Source: Cryptomeria japonica
Lineage: Eukaryota > Streptophyta > Pinopsida > Cupressales > Cupressaceae
Assembly: GCF_030272615.1 (NCBI RefSeq)
Contig: NC_081414.1
Location: forward strand, 3,969,501-4,033,500
Reading direction: 5' to 3'
Length of the DNA stretch: 64,000 bases
Shown: positions 51,467-63,427 of the stretch, piece by piece
How positions within the stretch are numbered: the first letter of the stretch is position 1
How the letters are laid out: each line of letters opens with the position of its first letter
Position numbers and translations under genes: made by a program
Notes under the pieces: model-generated
The model's database searches: none
What the model saw: only the letters and a program-made list of their open reading frames with translations
What the model was told of the DNA's origin: nothing

Positions 51467-52617
51467 GGGTGAACTCCCAATAATAATTCCCACTTTTTTG
51501 CCAACTTTGACACTGAGATGAATATTTTTAAAATAATCTTCACTTTCTGACACCTGTAAATTTTAAACCATTAAGAATTTTAAGATGATGTAAATTAGTG
51601 ATTTGTAACATCTTGTATGCAGATCCTAAATATATTTTTTTTCAATTTTTTTGAACAATTTTTTAATTTATTTTTCCATCTCCCTCAAAAAGTATTTGTT
51701 TATAGGAAACAACATTTTTTAAGACTGATGTGCCTCTCGAAATGCATAACTTTTTTTCTATAAATGATAAAAACTCAATTCTTTCAAATTTTGGTTTGTA
51801 ACATCAATATCCAGGGCATGGAGTTGGTTTGATAGAGATATGTTGAATATTTTTCATTTTATTAAGTTTTGAAGTCCGACTAATTTTAATTTAGATATAG
51901 GTATACGTTTGAACACATAACTTGTTCTCTATATATCTAAATTCAATTTTTTTTTGTTAGAAAGAAGACATCAATATGTAGGGCATAGATATTTTTCATA
52001 ATTTTTTTGAATTAGTTTACTATTTTTTTCATTGCGTTGAACAAAGTAGTTCATTTTTGCTAGAAAATAATATTTCATAAAATTTAAAAAACAAGATCAT
52101 AATAAACTCACAATGTAATAAAATTATAGTTGTTGGAAATCTTGCTTCGAGCACTACTATCCTATATTTTTGGGTTGTCAAGATTCTTTCATTTGAGCCT
52201 TGAACTAGAGGTTTGAAGGCTAAAATTTCTCAGAAGTTTGAAGAGATGCCTAGAAAGGGGGTTTTAATGAACACCCCTTCGAGCGAAGGGGGTTCGAACG
52301 AACCCCCTGCAGTTCGTTCGAACCCATGTTCGTACGAACTTGGAAAGCACAAACCATTTAAAAAAAGTGTTTTAATAGGGGTTCTCTTGAAGGGGGGTTC
52401 GAGCGAACCCCTTAAAATATATTATTTTATTGGGTTCAAACAAACCCAATTTTGGGTTTGGGTTTGTTCGAACCTCAACCCGAAACGAGGTTCATTCAAA
52501 TCCCCCTAGGTAGTTCGAGTGAACGCCACTAGTTCATATGAACCACCTTAAAAAAAAATTTCCACACCCACAATTTTCCTTTGCGAGTAAAAGTGGGAAC
52601 CACTATTGTGAATCAAA
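51467..52617. mobile_element. Second TIR DNA transposon of the same family, in gypsy integrase
   Basis: Its left 130 bp align to the left part of the transposon at 43077 (CCACTTTTTTGCCAA, CTTCACTTTCTGACACC and TAAACCATTAAGAATTTT). The right end, TTTTACTCGC side, is a diverged inverted copy (GTGGTTCCCACTTTT on the minus strand). The gypsy integrase text is interrupted at the left end and resumes at the right. No transposase. Its right third holds a palindrome cluster absent from the relative. The exact right end and target duplication are uncertain. Confidence 0.65.
52274..52543. repeat. Cluster of about ten GTTCG-NN-CGAAC palindromes
   Basis: Perfect or near-perfect palindromes with a 2-base centre: CCCCTTCGAGCGAAGGGG (52274), GGGGGTTCGAACGAACCCCC (52288), GTTCGTTCGAAC (52312), GTTCGTACGAAC (52328), GGGGTTCGAGCGAACCCC (52394), GGGTTCAAACAAACCC (52432), GGTTTGTTCGAACC (52461), GTTCATTCAAAT (about 52490), GTTCGAGTGAAC (52513), GTTCATATGAAC (52532). 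The left group is richest in CpG; the right group shows CG to TG or CA changes at the same positions, as expected from methylated-C decay. Confidence 0.9.
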
Positions 52618-53241
52618 CCAATATCGAAAAAACATCTATTGAAATTGTTGTTGGAATACACCCTAAAGGGATAGCCAAACTCAAAGACATCAAATCAAAA
52701 GAAAAGAGGAGTGCAGAAGTAGAGGAGTTTGTAGAACATATGGAAGTTATCCACAAGGGAGTCAAACAACATCTAGAGACCATTAACAATAAGTATAAGG
52801 CACAAGAAGATAACAAAAGGAATAGAAGGAGTTTGTGGTTGAAGATGAAGTCATGGTGCATCTTTAGAAGGAGAGGTTTTTAGCAAGCAAATATAACAAG
52901 CTAAAGATGAAGTTTGGACCTTGCAAGATTATTCAAAAATTTGATTTCAGGAATGCCTATGAAGTAGAGCCATCGAAAGGTATCAACATTTTGCCAATAT
53001 TCAATGTCACAAATTTCTGCCAGTTTTATGGAAAATGGACCAATGAGGACAATATAGAGACATCATTTCAAGAACAACCGACACAAATACTACCAAAGTA
53101 GATAGAACGGATCCTAAATAACCAGACCAAACACAATACCTAGAACAAGGAGTATAAAAAATATTTGGCCAAGTGGAAGAACAAACTGATAAAAATCTAG
53201 AAACATTTGGGCACACTTTTCAAATAACCCTAGGGGTATAA

Positions 53242-53790
53242 TGTTGGGGCATCTTAGAGAACCAGAGATTGGACCCAAAGATGGAAGCATATGAAACTTT
53301 CCTAACCCTTGTGAAACCTGTGGAGAATATCACATAATGGATATCGGACCGAACAACATCCAAATGGGTCTACACCTATCCACACTTAGTTTGGACCTTC
53401 GTCAAGCACTCAAAGTCAATGCACATGGTACACCAATAATTAGACCTGGGAGGTTGACACATATCGTTTCTAGTGTTTGTACTTGATATTTAAGCATCTA
53501 AAAGCTCATAAGAAGCCATAATCAGTAGCTAGGGAGTAGTTAGCGAGCATTAGTTAGGTGATGTAGATTCATACGACTTTTGTTTAACTTATTTTCTCAA
53601 TAATAAGCCCATGGTAGCTTGTGTGCCAAGATGTGGGGCTAATGGACTGAATGTAACTAGCATGTAAGCTTTTTGTTATGATCAATAAAATTCATATATC
53701 TATTTTTTCTTGCATTAACTATTGTGCTTTTGTGTGTGGTTTGGCTGCAAGGCTGGACAATCTATTCTAGACCCTTCAACCTTGAATGCA
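53242..53790 (+). repeat. 3' LTR of the gypsy element (549 bp)
   Basis: Starts TGTTGGGGCATCTTAGAG, ends CCTTGAATGCA. Preceded by CTAGGGGTATAA, a weak polypurine tract. Aligns with the two halves of the 5' LTR. Confidence 0.88.
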
Positions 53791-55125
53791 TCACTAGCAA
53801 CTTGGAATTTCTCCCTTGAAATTCTCGATAGATTTGATGATGAAAGCCAATCAAGGAGCTTAGATTATTACCAATGAGCTTGTCATGATGAAGCTTGTGA
53901 GTTTTGGAAGCATTTTAGTAGAGTTTTAGTAGCCAGAGAGGTAGATTTTTCTTGCTTGAGAGAGAGAGTGGAAAATCTTATAGAAATGAATGAGAATGAG
54001 AGATTTTTGTTTGGTCAAATAAGCAGGAGGAGCCACTACTCTTGCATTCAAGTGTTACGACACATGTCATAAGCAAGCCACATGAAAGATGCACTTTTGA
54101 ATCTCAAAATTTCTCAAGACATTAGCACATCATGCAAACATCCATGTATGGCATTATAGTCTAGGATAATTCTACAAATTTCCAAATCGCAAACTGATAA
54201 CACTTCATCTTTATCATTTGTGGAGTCAGAATCTTTGAAATCAAGACATAGATTTTTTCATAAAGATGATATATAATATTAGTAGATAATATATAATACA
54301 AACTTGGTAAATATTTAGAATATTCTTCAAGATATTCAAGCATTCATTGTACCCTTAATGCTCAAGTATATATTCTTCATATATTTATTTTATAGTTTTT
54401 GTTTAGAAGTAAATCGTTTTTTTTGTTTGTGAAGAAGGTGCATATATCTAGGGGTATATTATATTATAGATTTAAATTTTGATTTCAGCTTGGATTGTAG
54501 ATTTTCTTTCCAAGATTGTTATTATAAGATTAATAAATAACTTTATCATCATTGCTTCCAAGCTATAAAGAAAATTAAATTGATAATTTCAATTCATTGT
54601 TGTTAGACAATGCGAGCTCAACTTCATTAGACTATTTGATCATTACTCTTCCCTCATTTATCTTTATAGGAGGGAAAATTTATAATATATGAATCATTAT
54701 CTTATCTATTTTCTCAAAAATGCTAAAAAAATATTGAAAAGAAAATTGAAAAAAAAAAACATTTTGGAGTTTGCATCTTGATTCAAGAAGAGATATTGAT
54801 GTAAAAAAACTTATTCATCTTCTCCTTGCTTGTTGTTTGTTAATAAATTATTTGTGAAAAGAAAGGGAGAAAGAAACCATCATCATTTCACCATTCTCTT
54901 TGTAAAAGGAATGAAGTCCATTGTTGTTCTAATCATCATTTGATTATTCTAGTGAGTTAAATATAAAGTTTTAACATTTTTGTTATAGATTTGAGCTACC
55001 AAGAACACTTGCATTTATCAAAAAATAAAAGGATTTAAAATACAATGTATTTTCAACACATCACAATAGATATTTAATTTACATTAAAAAAAAAAAAAAT
55101 ACAATTTGATGTATTACATTCGATA
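53791..55125. other. No gene recognised
   Basis: Very AT-rich; no ORF with recognisable motif and no repeat shared with other parts. Confidence 0.6.
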
Positions 55126-55129
55126 AAAC

Positions 55130-55670
55130 CAAAATAGGATGCAACATTTTGGATTAAACTATATATATTTTCCAGTCGACATTGCAGATGACACATAGTG
55201 ATCCATTATTAGGAAGAGGAATATGTGAAATTTGAGTGTAAATAAAGCCTTAAAAGGGGGATGGAAGATGGAAGATAGAAGAATTAAAAAATCCAAAAAA
55301 TAAAATATGTAGATGTATATTTAATTAAATATATAAACCTATGATATCATAGATAAATGTATGGAAAGGGTCAAATGTGTTGAGAACATAAACACATAAT
55401 ATAAAATTTCGTTCTCAGTACATTTGACCCTTTCCATACACTTATCTATTAGTAATATTATAGGTTTATATTTAATTAAATATAAATCTACATATATTGA
55501 TTTTTGGATTCTTTAATTCCTCTCATCTCATCTCCTCCCCCATTTTGAAGGCTTTATCCACACTCCAATTTCACATATTCATCTTGCTAATGATGGATCA
55601 TTGAGTGTGATTTGAAACCTCAAATAAAAAATACATATAATTTAATCCAAAATATTGCATTCTACTTCAT
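55130..55670. mobile_element. Foldback element or MITE, long inverted repeat
   Basis: Two arms of about 250 bp are inverted copies of each other, meeting at about 55400. The centre carries TGGAAAGGGTCAAATGT at 55360 against the reverse of ACATTTGACCCTTTCCA near 55419, with a loop of roughly 40 bases bounded by GTTGAGAAC and GTTCTC. Outer arm ends show GGATGCAACATTTTGGATTA against TAATCCAAAATATTGCATTC. No ORF. The single-strand transcript would fold into one very long hairpin. Confidence 0.85.
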
Positions 55671-55674
55671 TGAC

Positions 55675-57925
55675 TATGAAAAACTCATACCAACTAAACC
55701 CAAAATAACAAATGTTTAGTTTTATGTAGGGGAAGAGTACTAGTAGTTGTTATAGCTAACTTTGTACACTCACAGATCCTATACAATACATCAGAAATCA
55801 ATAATTTTTGTGTTGTCTTTGTATGCGACTTAATTGCTTATAGTTATCGTGCTAGCTTCTGGATAATAAATATGAACGTTGTTAGATCCGTTATGTGGAG
55901 AAGGGTAAAAAAATGGTCATTTAGAAGTGTTGTCGATACGTACTTAAAGATGCCCTAATAATCATGCACTACAACCACCTTAAAAATTATCAATACTTAT
56001 GCACAAATGCCCTAACGATCGCACACTAGTGGTACCAATAAAGTTGCACAACTCCTCCAATTAAAACCTACAAATTTTAACTACAAGGGGTACAATTGGG
56101 TGGCTATTGGTACAAGTGAAATTTATTAATGGGCTTTTAGTTATAATTTTTTTTTGTTTCTTTAAGGTTAGTAATTGGGGGGTTGGATGAGCAAAGAGAG
56201 AACAAACATTGGAACATGTTCGTCTACTGGACCCCTTCTCCCAATCCAAACAAAACAAGTAGTCAACAGATTCTACACAACATTGATCTAATAACATACA
56301 AATAAACCACTCAACCTAATAACCAATATAATTAACTCCTACCACATCCAAAACGATAAATTACCACCTCATTTGATCAACAAAAACAATCATATATAAA
56401 AACCAATGTCATATCTTACAATAACAATATATTAATATTTGATTGTTGTTAATATATTGTTGATAGTCTCTAACTATGTTAAAGGATCAACGCCCTGATT
56501 AACACTGCTTATTAATAAAAACAATTTATTAATATTTAAAGTCAACATCATACTAATTTTCAAATCAACTCTAACCATCCTATTCAACGTAATTTAGTTT
56601 CAATCTATGTCAAGATCTCAAATAACAATAATGTTTAACCATCAAATTATAGTAAGATGATGTTTATTTTCCTTGAAGTTGTAATCCACTTCCTATATCC
56701 CTTTATGGTATTTGTTGATATGGAATCTCCTAAACAACTAAATAGACGCATGGATAAAGCACAAGTTTGGTAAATCGTCAAATAAGACAGAATTACTAGT
56801 TAATTATGAGACTCCCCACTTCGTCTCATCATTTGGTGGAAATAATTGCACCACGTTTCCACTTAAAACCCTTTTCTAAGGCTCCAGCTTGTAAGGGATT
56901 GAACAACTCGTCAGGTGGGATAATAATTAAGGGTTTTAGTTGGTATATTAACTAACTATGAATAATTGTGCCTCCTTGCATAGCTACACAATAAAGGGAT
57001 TTAAAAGGAATTTAGATGTGTGCAATCATTTAGAAATGAAGTGTTGTTTTCTATATTGTATACACATTTTTATTAGTTGATTTAAGGAAATGTATTTCGT
57101 AACAAGTCAATGAGAGTCTTATCAAGATATTAGACAAGATTGAAGAAACAAAGACAAATATGATGAAGTCAAAAAATAGAGTTCTATAATTTATCATATC
57201 ACGAGTATGCCTGTGCAAAACAAATTTGTGATTATGGGCTCGACCTTGATCCCCAAACTCATCCCTTACTGAAAAAAAAATGTAAAATTTGTAGGAGAAT
57301 TGCTCATGACCAGACATGGACAATTTTTATAGATGGCAACTATGGGTTTTTAAAAGGTTTCAAACCCTTTTGCAAAGAGAGGTACAAATATAGCAATAAA
57401 GAATAGCCAAGAACAATGAAACAAATGCAAGTCCAACAAATACACCAGCAAAAAACTAATAGCTACAAACCCTAGTTAACAATACTAACCAAGTAGCTAA
57501 GACATTGGTATACATAAATCAAAGCCATTCAAGGAAACTTGAATCTAAAGAGCTCCAACGAGCTTTGAAAGATAATCATAGATCTTTGTTTAAAAATATT
57601 ATTGTTAGATTACCAAGATCCCTTTTTTTTTTTCTTTTGATGGGACGGGGAGAGGGCAACAAACTACTATTTGCATGGATTGAACAATTGAGAGTAGAGT
57701 CCTCTCTTAACATAAAAACTCTACAAAACAAAATCTTCAAATTTATTTTATTATTAATTAACGAAGAGGAGACAACCTCACTACTGGCACTACATACATC
57801 TTTGATTTCAGCAAGACAATTCACCACATTTTACTACTCAACTGGTTGAAAAGTCTCATTCCAAAATGTCTAACCTTGAGAATTAATAAGAGAGGAATCC
57901 TTCCTTCTCTAAATCATTTGCTCCC
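55675..57925. other. No gene; one LINE tail
   Basis: No host gene is seen. The segment 56459-56510 (TTGATAGTCTCTAACTATG, then TTAAAGGATCAACGCCCTGA) matches the LINE 3' end at 60846-60895, so a LINE tail in plus orientation probably ends near 56530. Confidence 0.5.
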
Positions 57926-57929
57926 CCCC

Positions 57930-58990
57930 CTTTTTTTTCTTGCAGGCAACAAAATGGCGACCCACTTTGTGACACATATGACAAATAGCAAAAGAGTCCT
58001 CACATATATATATATTTTGTCTAAACTCCAAATATATAAGATAAAACAATCTAAATCAAAAGAGGTTTACCCACATCTATATACAAACAAAATATAGCAT
58101 AAAAAAGTCTAGCTCTAGACTGAGTAACATGATCAATGGTTGCTAGCTAACCAAAAGATCTCTCAATATCATCCAAGACCTCGGCCTACCGATACTCCAA
58201 TGGTAAACCTAAGAATTTGATCCTAACAAAAATATGAGAAATGGGATCCACCTCTAGGTGAAAACCCAACTTCTATTTACTTAGGGACAATCTCAATTTG
58301 CCCAAGAACTAGGGTGACCCTAAAATGCCAAGATGTAATCCCCTTAAAGTGAGAAGGAAAATAAAAAATTCATTTACAATGGATAAGATCACAACATGGC
58401 CTCACCTAATCCATTTCTTTAATGCCCATCTCCTACAACATTTAAGTTTTGTAGAGCCATAAATTCTATAATAAAATATTTATCAAGTCTTAGGAAAGAT
58501 TGATCAACAACATAGTTAGGCACCTTAAGTATCCTCCATCCACCACAACAAGATAGGGAATCACCTCTAAGAAAATCAACCTAGAATTTTCAACCATCCA
58601 CACAATAAGAAATTAGCATGCCAATAGTCTCCTTCATGTTAGAAAAAATCCCAACACCGCCTTCAACAATAGTATTCCTTGTTGCAACACCAACACAACC
58701 AACATTGGCTACAATAGGGGACCATGAAGAGGCACCGCATTCTAGGTGGTGAACAACAAAAGAAACATGCACCCTTACACTCCTCAAATAAAATTTGACA
58801 AAATTTGAGTGCCTCAACTCCAAAGGAGGGGTGTGCAATGGTCAACAAAGTAGGAAAAGATTGAACTTCCAAACCTAGAACAAGAAGATTAACAAGATAA
58901 GAGACATGTACAAAACAAGGGGAAAGTAGAAGCCCCTTCTTAGCTCTTGACAAAAGATACAAGAAACACTGCCACCCAATGCTTTTTCAT
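57930..58990 (-). pseudogene. LINE ORF1 remnant, reverse orientation
   Basis: On the minus strand, pieces in different frames follow the plant LINE ORF1 order: VDPISHIFVRIKFLGLPLEYR near 58250-58180 (the DUF4283-type core), then VLDDIERSF, HVTQSRARLFYA near 58135-58095, then EDSFAICHMCHKVGRHFVA near 58000-57945, a damaged CCHC knuckle. ORF1 proteins bind LINE RNA. Frame changes are frequent, and the segment is dead. Confidence 0.5.
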
Positions 58991-59289
58991 TCTACATAAC
59001 AACCACAATAGTGGATGTCTATTGATGTAGGGACTTCCACAAGTCATAAATTTTGACCTAGTTGTCCATTTGGGCCAAAATTTTACATGAAGAAGCATCT
59101 CAGACAGTTTAAAAATATGCTAATTGAATCTATTCAATTCGACCAAATATCAACACTTTTTTTGGACCAAATTCCTTCATATGAGGCCTCAAATTGGGCT
59201 TTTAGTATTGTTTGAGATTTTCCTAATATTTAGTTATTTTTTATTTCATGCATTTGATTAGCATAACAAGTTGACACACAAGGCGATTT

Positions 59290-60905
59290 AAAATTCCCCC
59301 AACGACTCTCCCTCGCGCAAGCCTCCTTTCGTTGTGTCTGCTCCTACAGTGGTCTCCTTTGATGTTGGTGCCCTTCTTGGGAGTGCTCCCCACGCAGAGC
59401 CTGCTCCCTGGGGGAACTCTCCTGCCAAGGAATTTCCTTCCTTTGTGTTGGGTGCCGCCGGTTTGTTCCCTCCACCACTTATGGAGCGTCTTGTCGCCGA
59501 CTTTCTGACTTCTGGTGATGCTTCTCAACCGATTGTTGTTGTTGTTTCCCAAACCTGCTGGCATGCATAGCTTTTCTCATGTGGCCATAACTGCCACCCA
59601 ATCCTCGAAGGAGGTTCGTCCTCTTCCTTGTGCCAAATCCTCCTTTGTGGTGGTTTGTGGACAAGATGTGGTGGACAACATTGGGTTCTACCAACGTTGT
59701 GCTCTTGTGTGTAGATTCTTTAGGCTCTGGCCTTCTCTACCAGACCTTCATTGCTGTGAAAGTGACTCTTGGCGGCCTTTGATGGCTCATAATATTGATC
59801 TTTTCCCCAGTGCCAGAGGTTTTTTTATTGCTTCCTTCAAATTTTTGGTTGATCAAGATTTGGTTTTGGGCATGGTGTGGGATTGCAAAGTGTAGTACCT
59901 CTCTATTAAGCCTTGGTCTACCTCTTTTAACCCTCTTACTTAACCACTTAATGTGTGTCTAGTTGGGTTCGCCTCATCAATCTCCCTCTTCACTTTTGGG
60001 AGCACTCTTGCTATGAGGCTATCAGTAACTCTATTGGTCATTTCTTGAAGGTTGATGAAGCTACGTCCTCAATGGACCACACTACCTTTTCCCGCATCCG
60101 TGTGGATATCGACATCTCCTCACCTCTCCCTGGAGATGTGATTCTTATGGTGGGGAATAGGCCTTGGACACAACTACTGGATTTTGAAGGCCTCCCCTTT
60201 CGCTGCAGGAGATGCTTCTCTATAGGTCATGTTGCTTTAGACTACTCTATTTCGTACCACAACTACTTGGTGGAGGAATGCTATTGTTGATCACTTAACA
60301 ATCAATGCTTTAGACTCTGCTCCTGCTGACTCCTCGTGTGAGGATGATATCTCCTCTCAGGTCGATGTTGTGCCCCTCATGACTACTATTGATCCTGTGG
60401 CTCCTTTTGTGGCCTTAGCTCCTAAGGTCCCCACTACAACTTCTCTTGTTCTGCATCCATCTTCTACCGTTGAACCTGCTTCTAGTATTGTTTTGTCATA
60501 GCGTGTGGTTTCTCTACAACAACCCCCTCTTGTTCTATTGCAACATTCTATCGACTCTTCTGATTGTAACCTTGTGGGGTCCCTTCTGATTGATCTTTCT
60601 TTTGATGGTCCAAATGACAACATCTCTTGGACTGTGGTTGCTTGTAGGTGGAAGGGGAAGTCTTCTCCCTTGCCCTAAACCCCCCCTTGTCGGGGTTTGG
60701 GTGTCTCTCCCCCCCTTGATTGGGGGTCTTCGTTGGTTTTTGGTTGGATAGGTTTCCTTTGCCTATCTAACTGTGTTTGTTTCTTGTTGCCTCTGGGCTA
60801 TTGTCTTTGTTGCCAACATCATGTTCCTTGGTGTTGTTGTTTTCAGTTGATAGTTTTTTACTATGTTAAGGGTCAGTGCCCTAGTTAACGCTGCTTTGGT
60901 TGAAA
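59290..60905 (+). mobile_element. LINE with ORF1 joined directly to the 3' tail
   Basis: A Pro/Ser/Val-rich N-part (59290-59570) is followed in a shifted frame by QRCALVCRFFRLWPSLPDLH and IDLFPSARGFFIASFKFL (59515-59890), then after another frame change SWVRLINLPLHFWEHSCYEA (59958-60017), ISSPLPGDVILMVGNRPW, and the knuckle FRCRRCFSIGHVALDYS near 60199-60249, where the last Cys of the CCHC is Tyr. This is the DUF4283-plus-knuckle layout of plant L1-type ORF1. A Ser/Pro-rich tail runs to about 60678 and the 3' UTR, ending GTTAAGGGTCAGTGCCCTAG at 60867-60886, follows at once. No endonuclease or reverse transcriptase lies between. Two frame changes (near 59570 and 59900) indicate it is inactive. 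Confidence 0.7.
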
Positions 60906-60909
60906 TCAA

Positions 60910-61525
60910 GGAACAATGAGAGGGGGTGGGGGGGTGAATTAGGTTTCTACTGATAAATAAAATTTCAAACTTATTCTCAGATCACCAAAAGCAAATGTGA
61001 GAAAGTAAAATACAGAAACACAAGATAATCAGCCACAAAATCATAACACCAGGATTTTTATGTGGAAACCCAGAAAGGGAAAAACCACGGTGGGATTGGA
61101 ACCCACAATATTCATATACTGTGATTAGGAGTACATAAATATTACATAAGGGGAATGCACTTGCATTCAGGAACACTACTTAGAACCAAAGGTTCAATTA
61201 CAATATAGAAGTCTCATTGACTTACAAATCATTTACAATGATAACTACAATGATTGAACTCCAAAATAGCACCAAACAATGCCTGGATGAGTTCTAGTTA
61301 AGTGCAAAAAGTCTAACTATAACACCTTTGTAACTCTGCCCTGTTCTACTTCTTAGTCAACTACCAGATCAAGAATGCGCACGTGAAACTGCCCCAAATA
61401 GGTTTCTCGATCACCACTCACTCATATCATCACCCCAAAAGATCTTCTCCATCGGTCATATATATCCACAATCACAAAATAAGACATTCATCAAGTTGGC
61501 CAAGTACAATATGCAATGTATGTTG
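60910..61525 (-). repeat. LTR remnant of the copia-like family, reverse orientation
   Basis: Plus strand TGAGAGGGGGTGGGGGGGTG at about 60917 and CAGAAAGGGAAAAACCACGG near 61052 correspond to the same features of the solo LTR at 23787-24905 (G-run then GGGAAAAACCACGGTG). The other end is truncated. It is inserted right after the LINE tail. Confidence 0.5.
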
Positions 61526-63010
61526 GCATAACTGATGGTGTTGGCACAACCGGTTCATCAGTTAGTATTGTCATTGATGACTAACACTTACCAATGAATA
61601 AGGCCAAGCTCATAGGCAAGGAGGTGTGGTAAACCCCAATGGTTTACTCATGGCTGCAAACAGTATGGAGGATTCAGTGCTTCCCAAATATGCATTATTG
61701 ACACACTTAAGCAGTGTGTTGGTAGAAGACTAATCAGTTGAAGGATAAACAGAGTAGTTGACCGGTTAGTCAAGCATCCGATAGGTGTTGAGACTAGTTT
61801 CTTAAAACTGGTAGATGAAATGATGATGCAATCACAAGAGGTGACTCAGATTGTAGTTTAGTAGTCTTATGCACGACCAAAACACTCTGGACAAATAGGT
61901 GATCAATCTGATTGATGATCAGTGACCAGTCACAAAAGATGAATAGTTACACCAGTCAACCGATGATACAGGTTGAAGAATACTATCCACCGAGAATCTT
62001 AGAGCAGTGACCGATAAGCTAGATGCAATGACCAAAGGTGAGTCAGTCATGGCGAGATATCATCAAACAAACGACTAGTGAAGTCTACAACAATTAACAA
62101 CTAGTTAAGGTGATAATTGTGCGTATTTTCTGGTTCGCATTAAAAAGACAAAACACGACCCAGAGGTTGGTGAAATTATGAGTTACAGTGGCAGATAAGG
62201 ATGAGTTGCTGGCGAGAATGATGGAGAGCGCACAGAGAAAGTGCGAGAAGATTTGAATTTCAAATCTACTAAGTTTTGTATAAAGGTTTTTGGCGATATC
62301 CAAATTAGTTTGATCATAAAAAATTGCAAAGTGCAATTTTGAAGAGAGGTGATCCAACAAGGTGAGAAGAGGGTAGAACTGATAAGTGAATAGCAGAGTG
62401 GTGAAGAGAGTGTGTAGAACTCGGATAGTGTGAAGAGTAGAGAAAGAATGTAGAGCATCGGTAGAGTGCAGAGCAAGTGTAATGCAGAGCACCAGTAGAG
62501 TGCATAGCAAGTGTAACCAGTGGTCAAACCGAAGAGCTTCATTTGGATTTGATTAAGCTAAGAGTAGCTATTACAACAAATCATTCTCTCTATTATTTTC
62601 TAGTAACTACAATAGTAAAATCCCTTAACTGGGTGGACTTTAACGGGTCCCTTTGTAAAATCCCTTTACCGGGTGACATCTTAATTGATGATCCTAAGTC
62701 CTTTAACAAGGCTACCTCTAACATGATAAAGGTTATAACAGGCCTTAAATAAAATCCCTTAATCGGGTGGCACCTAATAGTGTCTTTGTAATATCCTAAC
62801 AGGGATGGCTCCTCACCGGGCGTACTCTAGAAGAGTGCAAATTTTGCGAGTTTCTACTCACATCGTGGTTTTCTCCCATTTGGGTTTCCACATGAATCTT
62901 GGTAGTCATGTGTGTTTGTTGATTATGTGTGCATGTTTCTTATTAATGCTTCTTATACTGATAAGTATTAAGTTTGAATAGAAACTTTAATTAAGGTTAA
63001 ATCTGGTAAA
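61526..63010 (+). repeat. LTR-like remnant of the same family, forward orientation
   Basis: Starts TGTTGGCATAACTGATGG, includes ACCGGTTAGTC, three units of AAAATCCCTT...CGGGTG near 62620, 62658 and 62752, and CATCGTGGTTTTCTCCC near 62861 as in the U5 of the 23787-24905 LTR. Adjacent to an inverted remnant, so the pair forms a head-to-head arrangement. Boundaries are approximate. Confidence 0.4.
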
Positions 63011-63427
63011 ACTGGTGATGCTCTGCAAAAAGGATGTTAGAATATGTTAAGAAGACAAACACAAACACATAAGAAACAATCCAAATGTTAGTGTTAGAAA
63101 TAACAAATCAAAAACCATCCTAAGCAAGCATATCAAGAGAGACACAAAACACAAAATAGAAAGCTTAACAAAATTAAGAAATGCAACAAAACATCTCCAA
63201 ATTCCCTCCACCATATTTGTAGCTACTCCTCTCTTGTTCCTCTCCTCTCCAAGTTCCAAATGAGTGTAGCTCTCAGTAGCTTTTTGCACTATTTTGGATG
63301 TCTTATGGAGATTCAAGATTGTAGAATGAAAACTTATGAGAATGCAAATGTGAACAAAGCTCAAATGAGATGTTATTTAATTATCTAATGTTAATGTTAG
63401 CCAAAAAGACAAATGTAGATTATTATG
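63011..63427. other. No gene recognised
   Basis: Short AT-rich stretch between two LTR-like pieces. The minus-strand open frame at 63047-63364 is hydrophobic and low-complexity, with no known motif. Confidence 0.5.

Larger units (their letters stand above)
49390..53100 (+). pseudogene. gypsy Pol: reverse transcriptase, RNase H, integrase
   Basis: RT text includes HKLLEKGLIKESLSPSAT near 49450-49505 and YIDSRAIK near 49546. RNase H shows KKWRHYLPPKEFVLYTDHQE near 50428-50488. Integrase shows RPLEDIGMDFILGLPRTHRG near 51033-51092 and SIISDRDTKFAKYFW near 51228-51273. After a TIR insertion, HPKGIAKLKDIKSKEK near 52657-52705 and KFGPCKIIQKFDFRNAYEV near 52907-52965 continue the C-terminal part. 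Many breaks; a fossil of the 42758-53790 element. Confidence 0.85.
42758..53790 (+). mobile_element. Ty3/gypsy LTR retrotransposon, old, with three nested elements
   Basis: LTRs at 42758-44658 (swollen by an insertion) and 53242-53790 bound an interior with a primer-site-like TGGTATCAGAATGAC at 44663, Gag (about 44830-45900), protease region near 46050-46120, reverse transcriptase from about 49390, RNase H near 50340-50620 and integrase 50830-51460 and 52590-53100. Domain order RT-RNase H-integrase is the gypsy order. Two TIR transposons (43077-44403, 51467-52617) and a non-autonomous LTR element (46282-49163) are inserted. LTRs differ substantially and the coding parts have many breaks, so it is among the oldest elements here. 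Confidence 0.9.

Noticed and set aside
52213-52509. A 98-codon open frame over the palindrome cluster
   Set aside because: Its openness follows from the repeated GTTCG/CGAAC units; composition is odd and it lies inside a non-coding TIR element.
62094-62510. Minus-strand open frames rich in Leu, His and Ser
   Set aside because: They are produced by degenerate GTAGAGTGCAGAGCAAG-type repeats in an LTR-like region and have no known domain.
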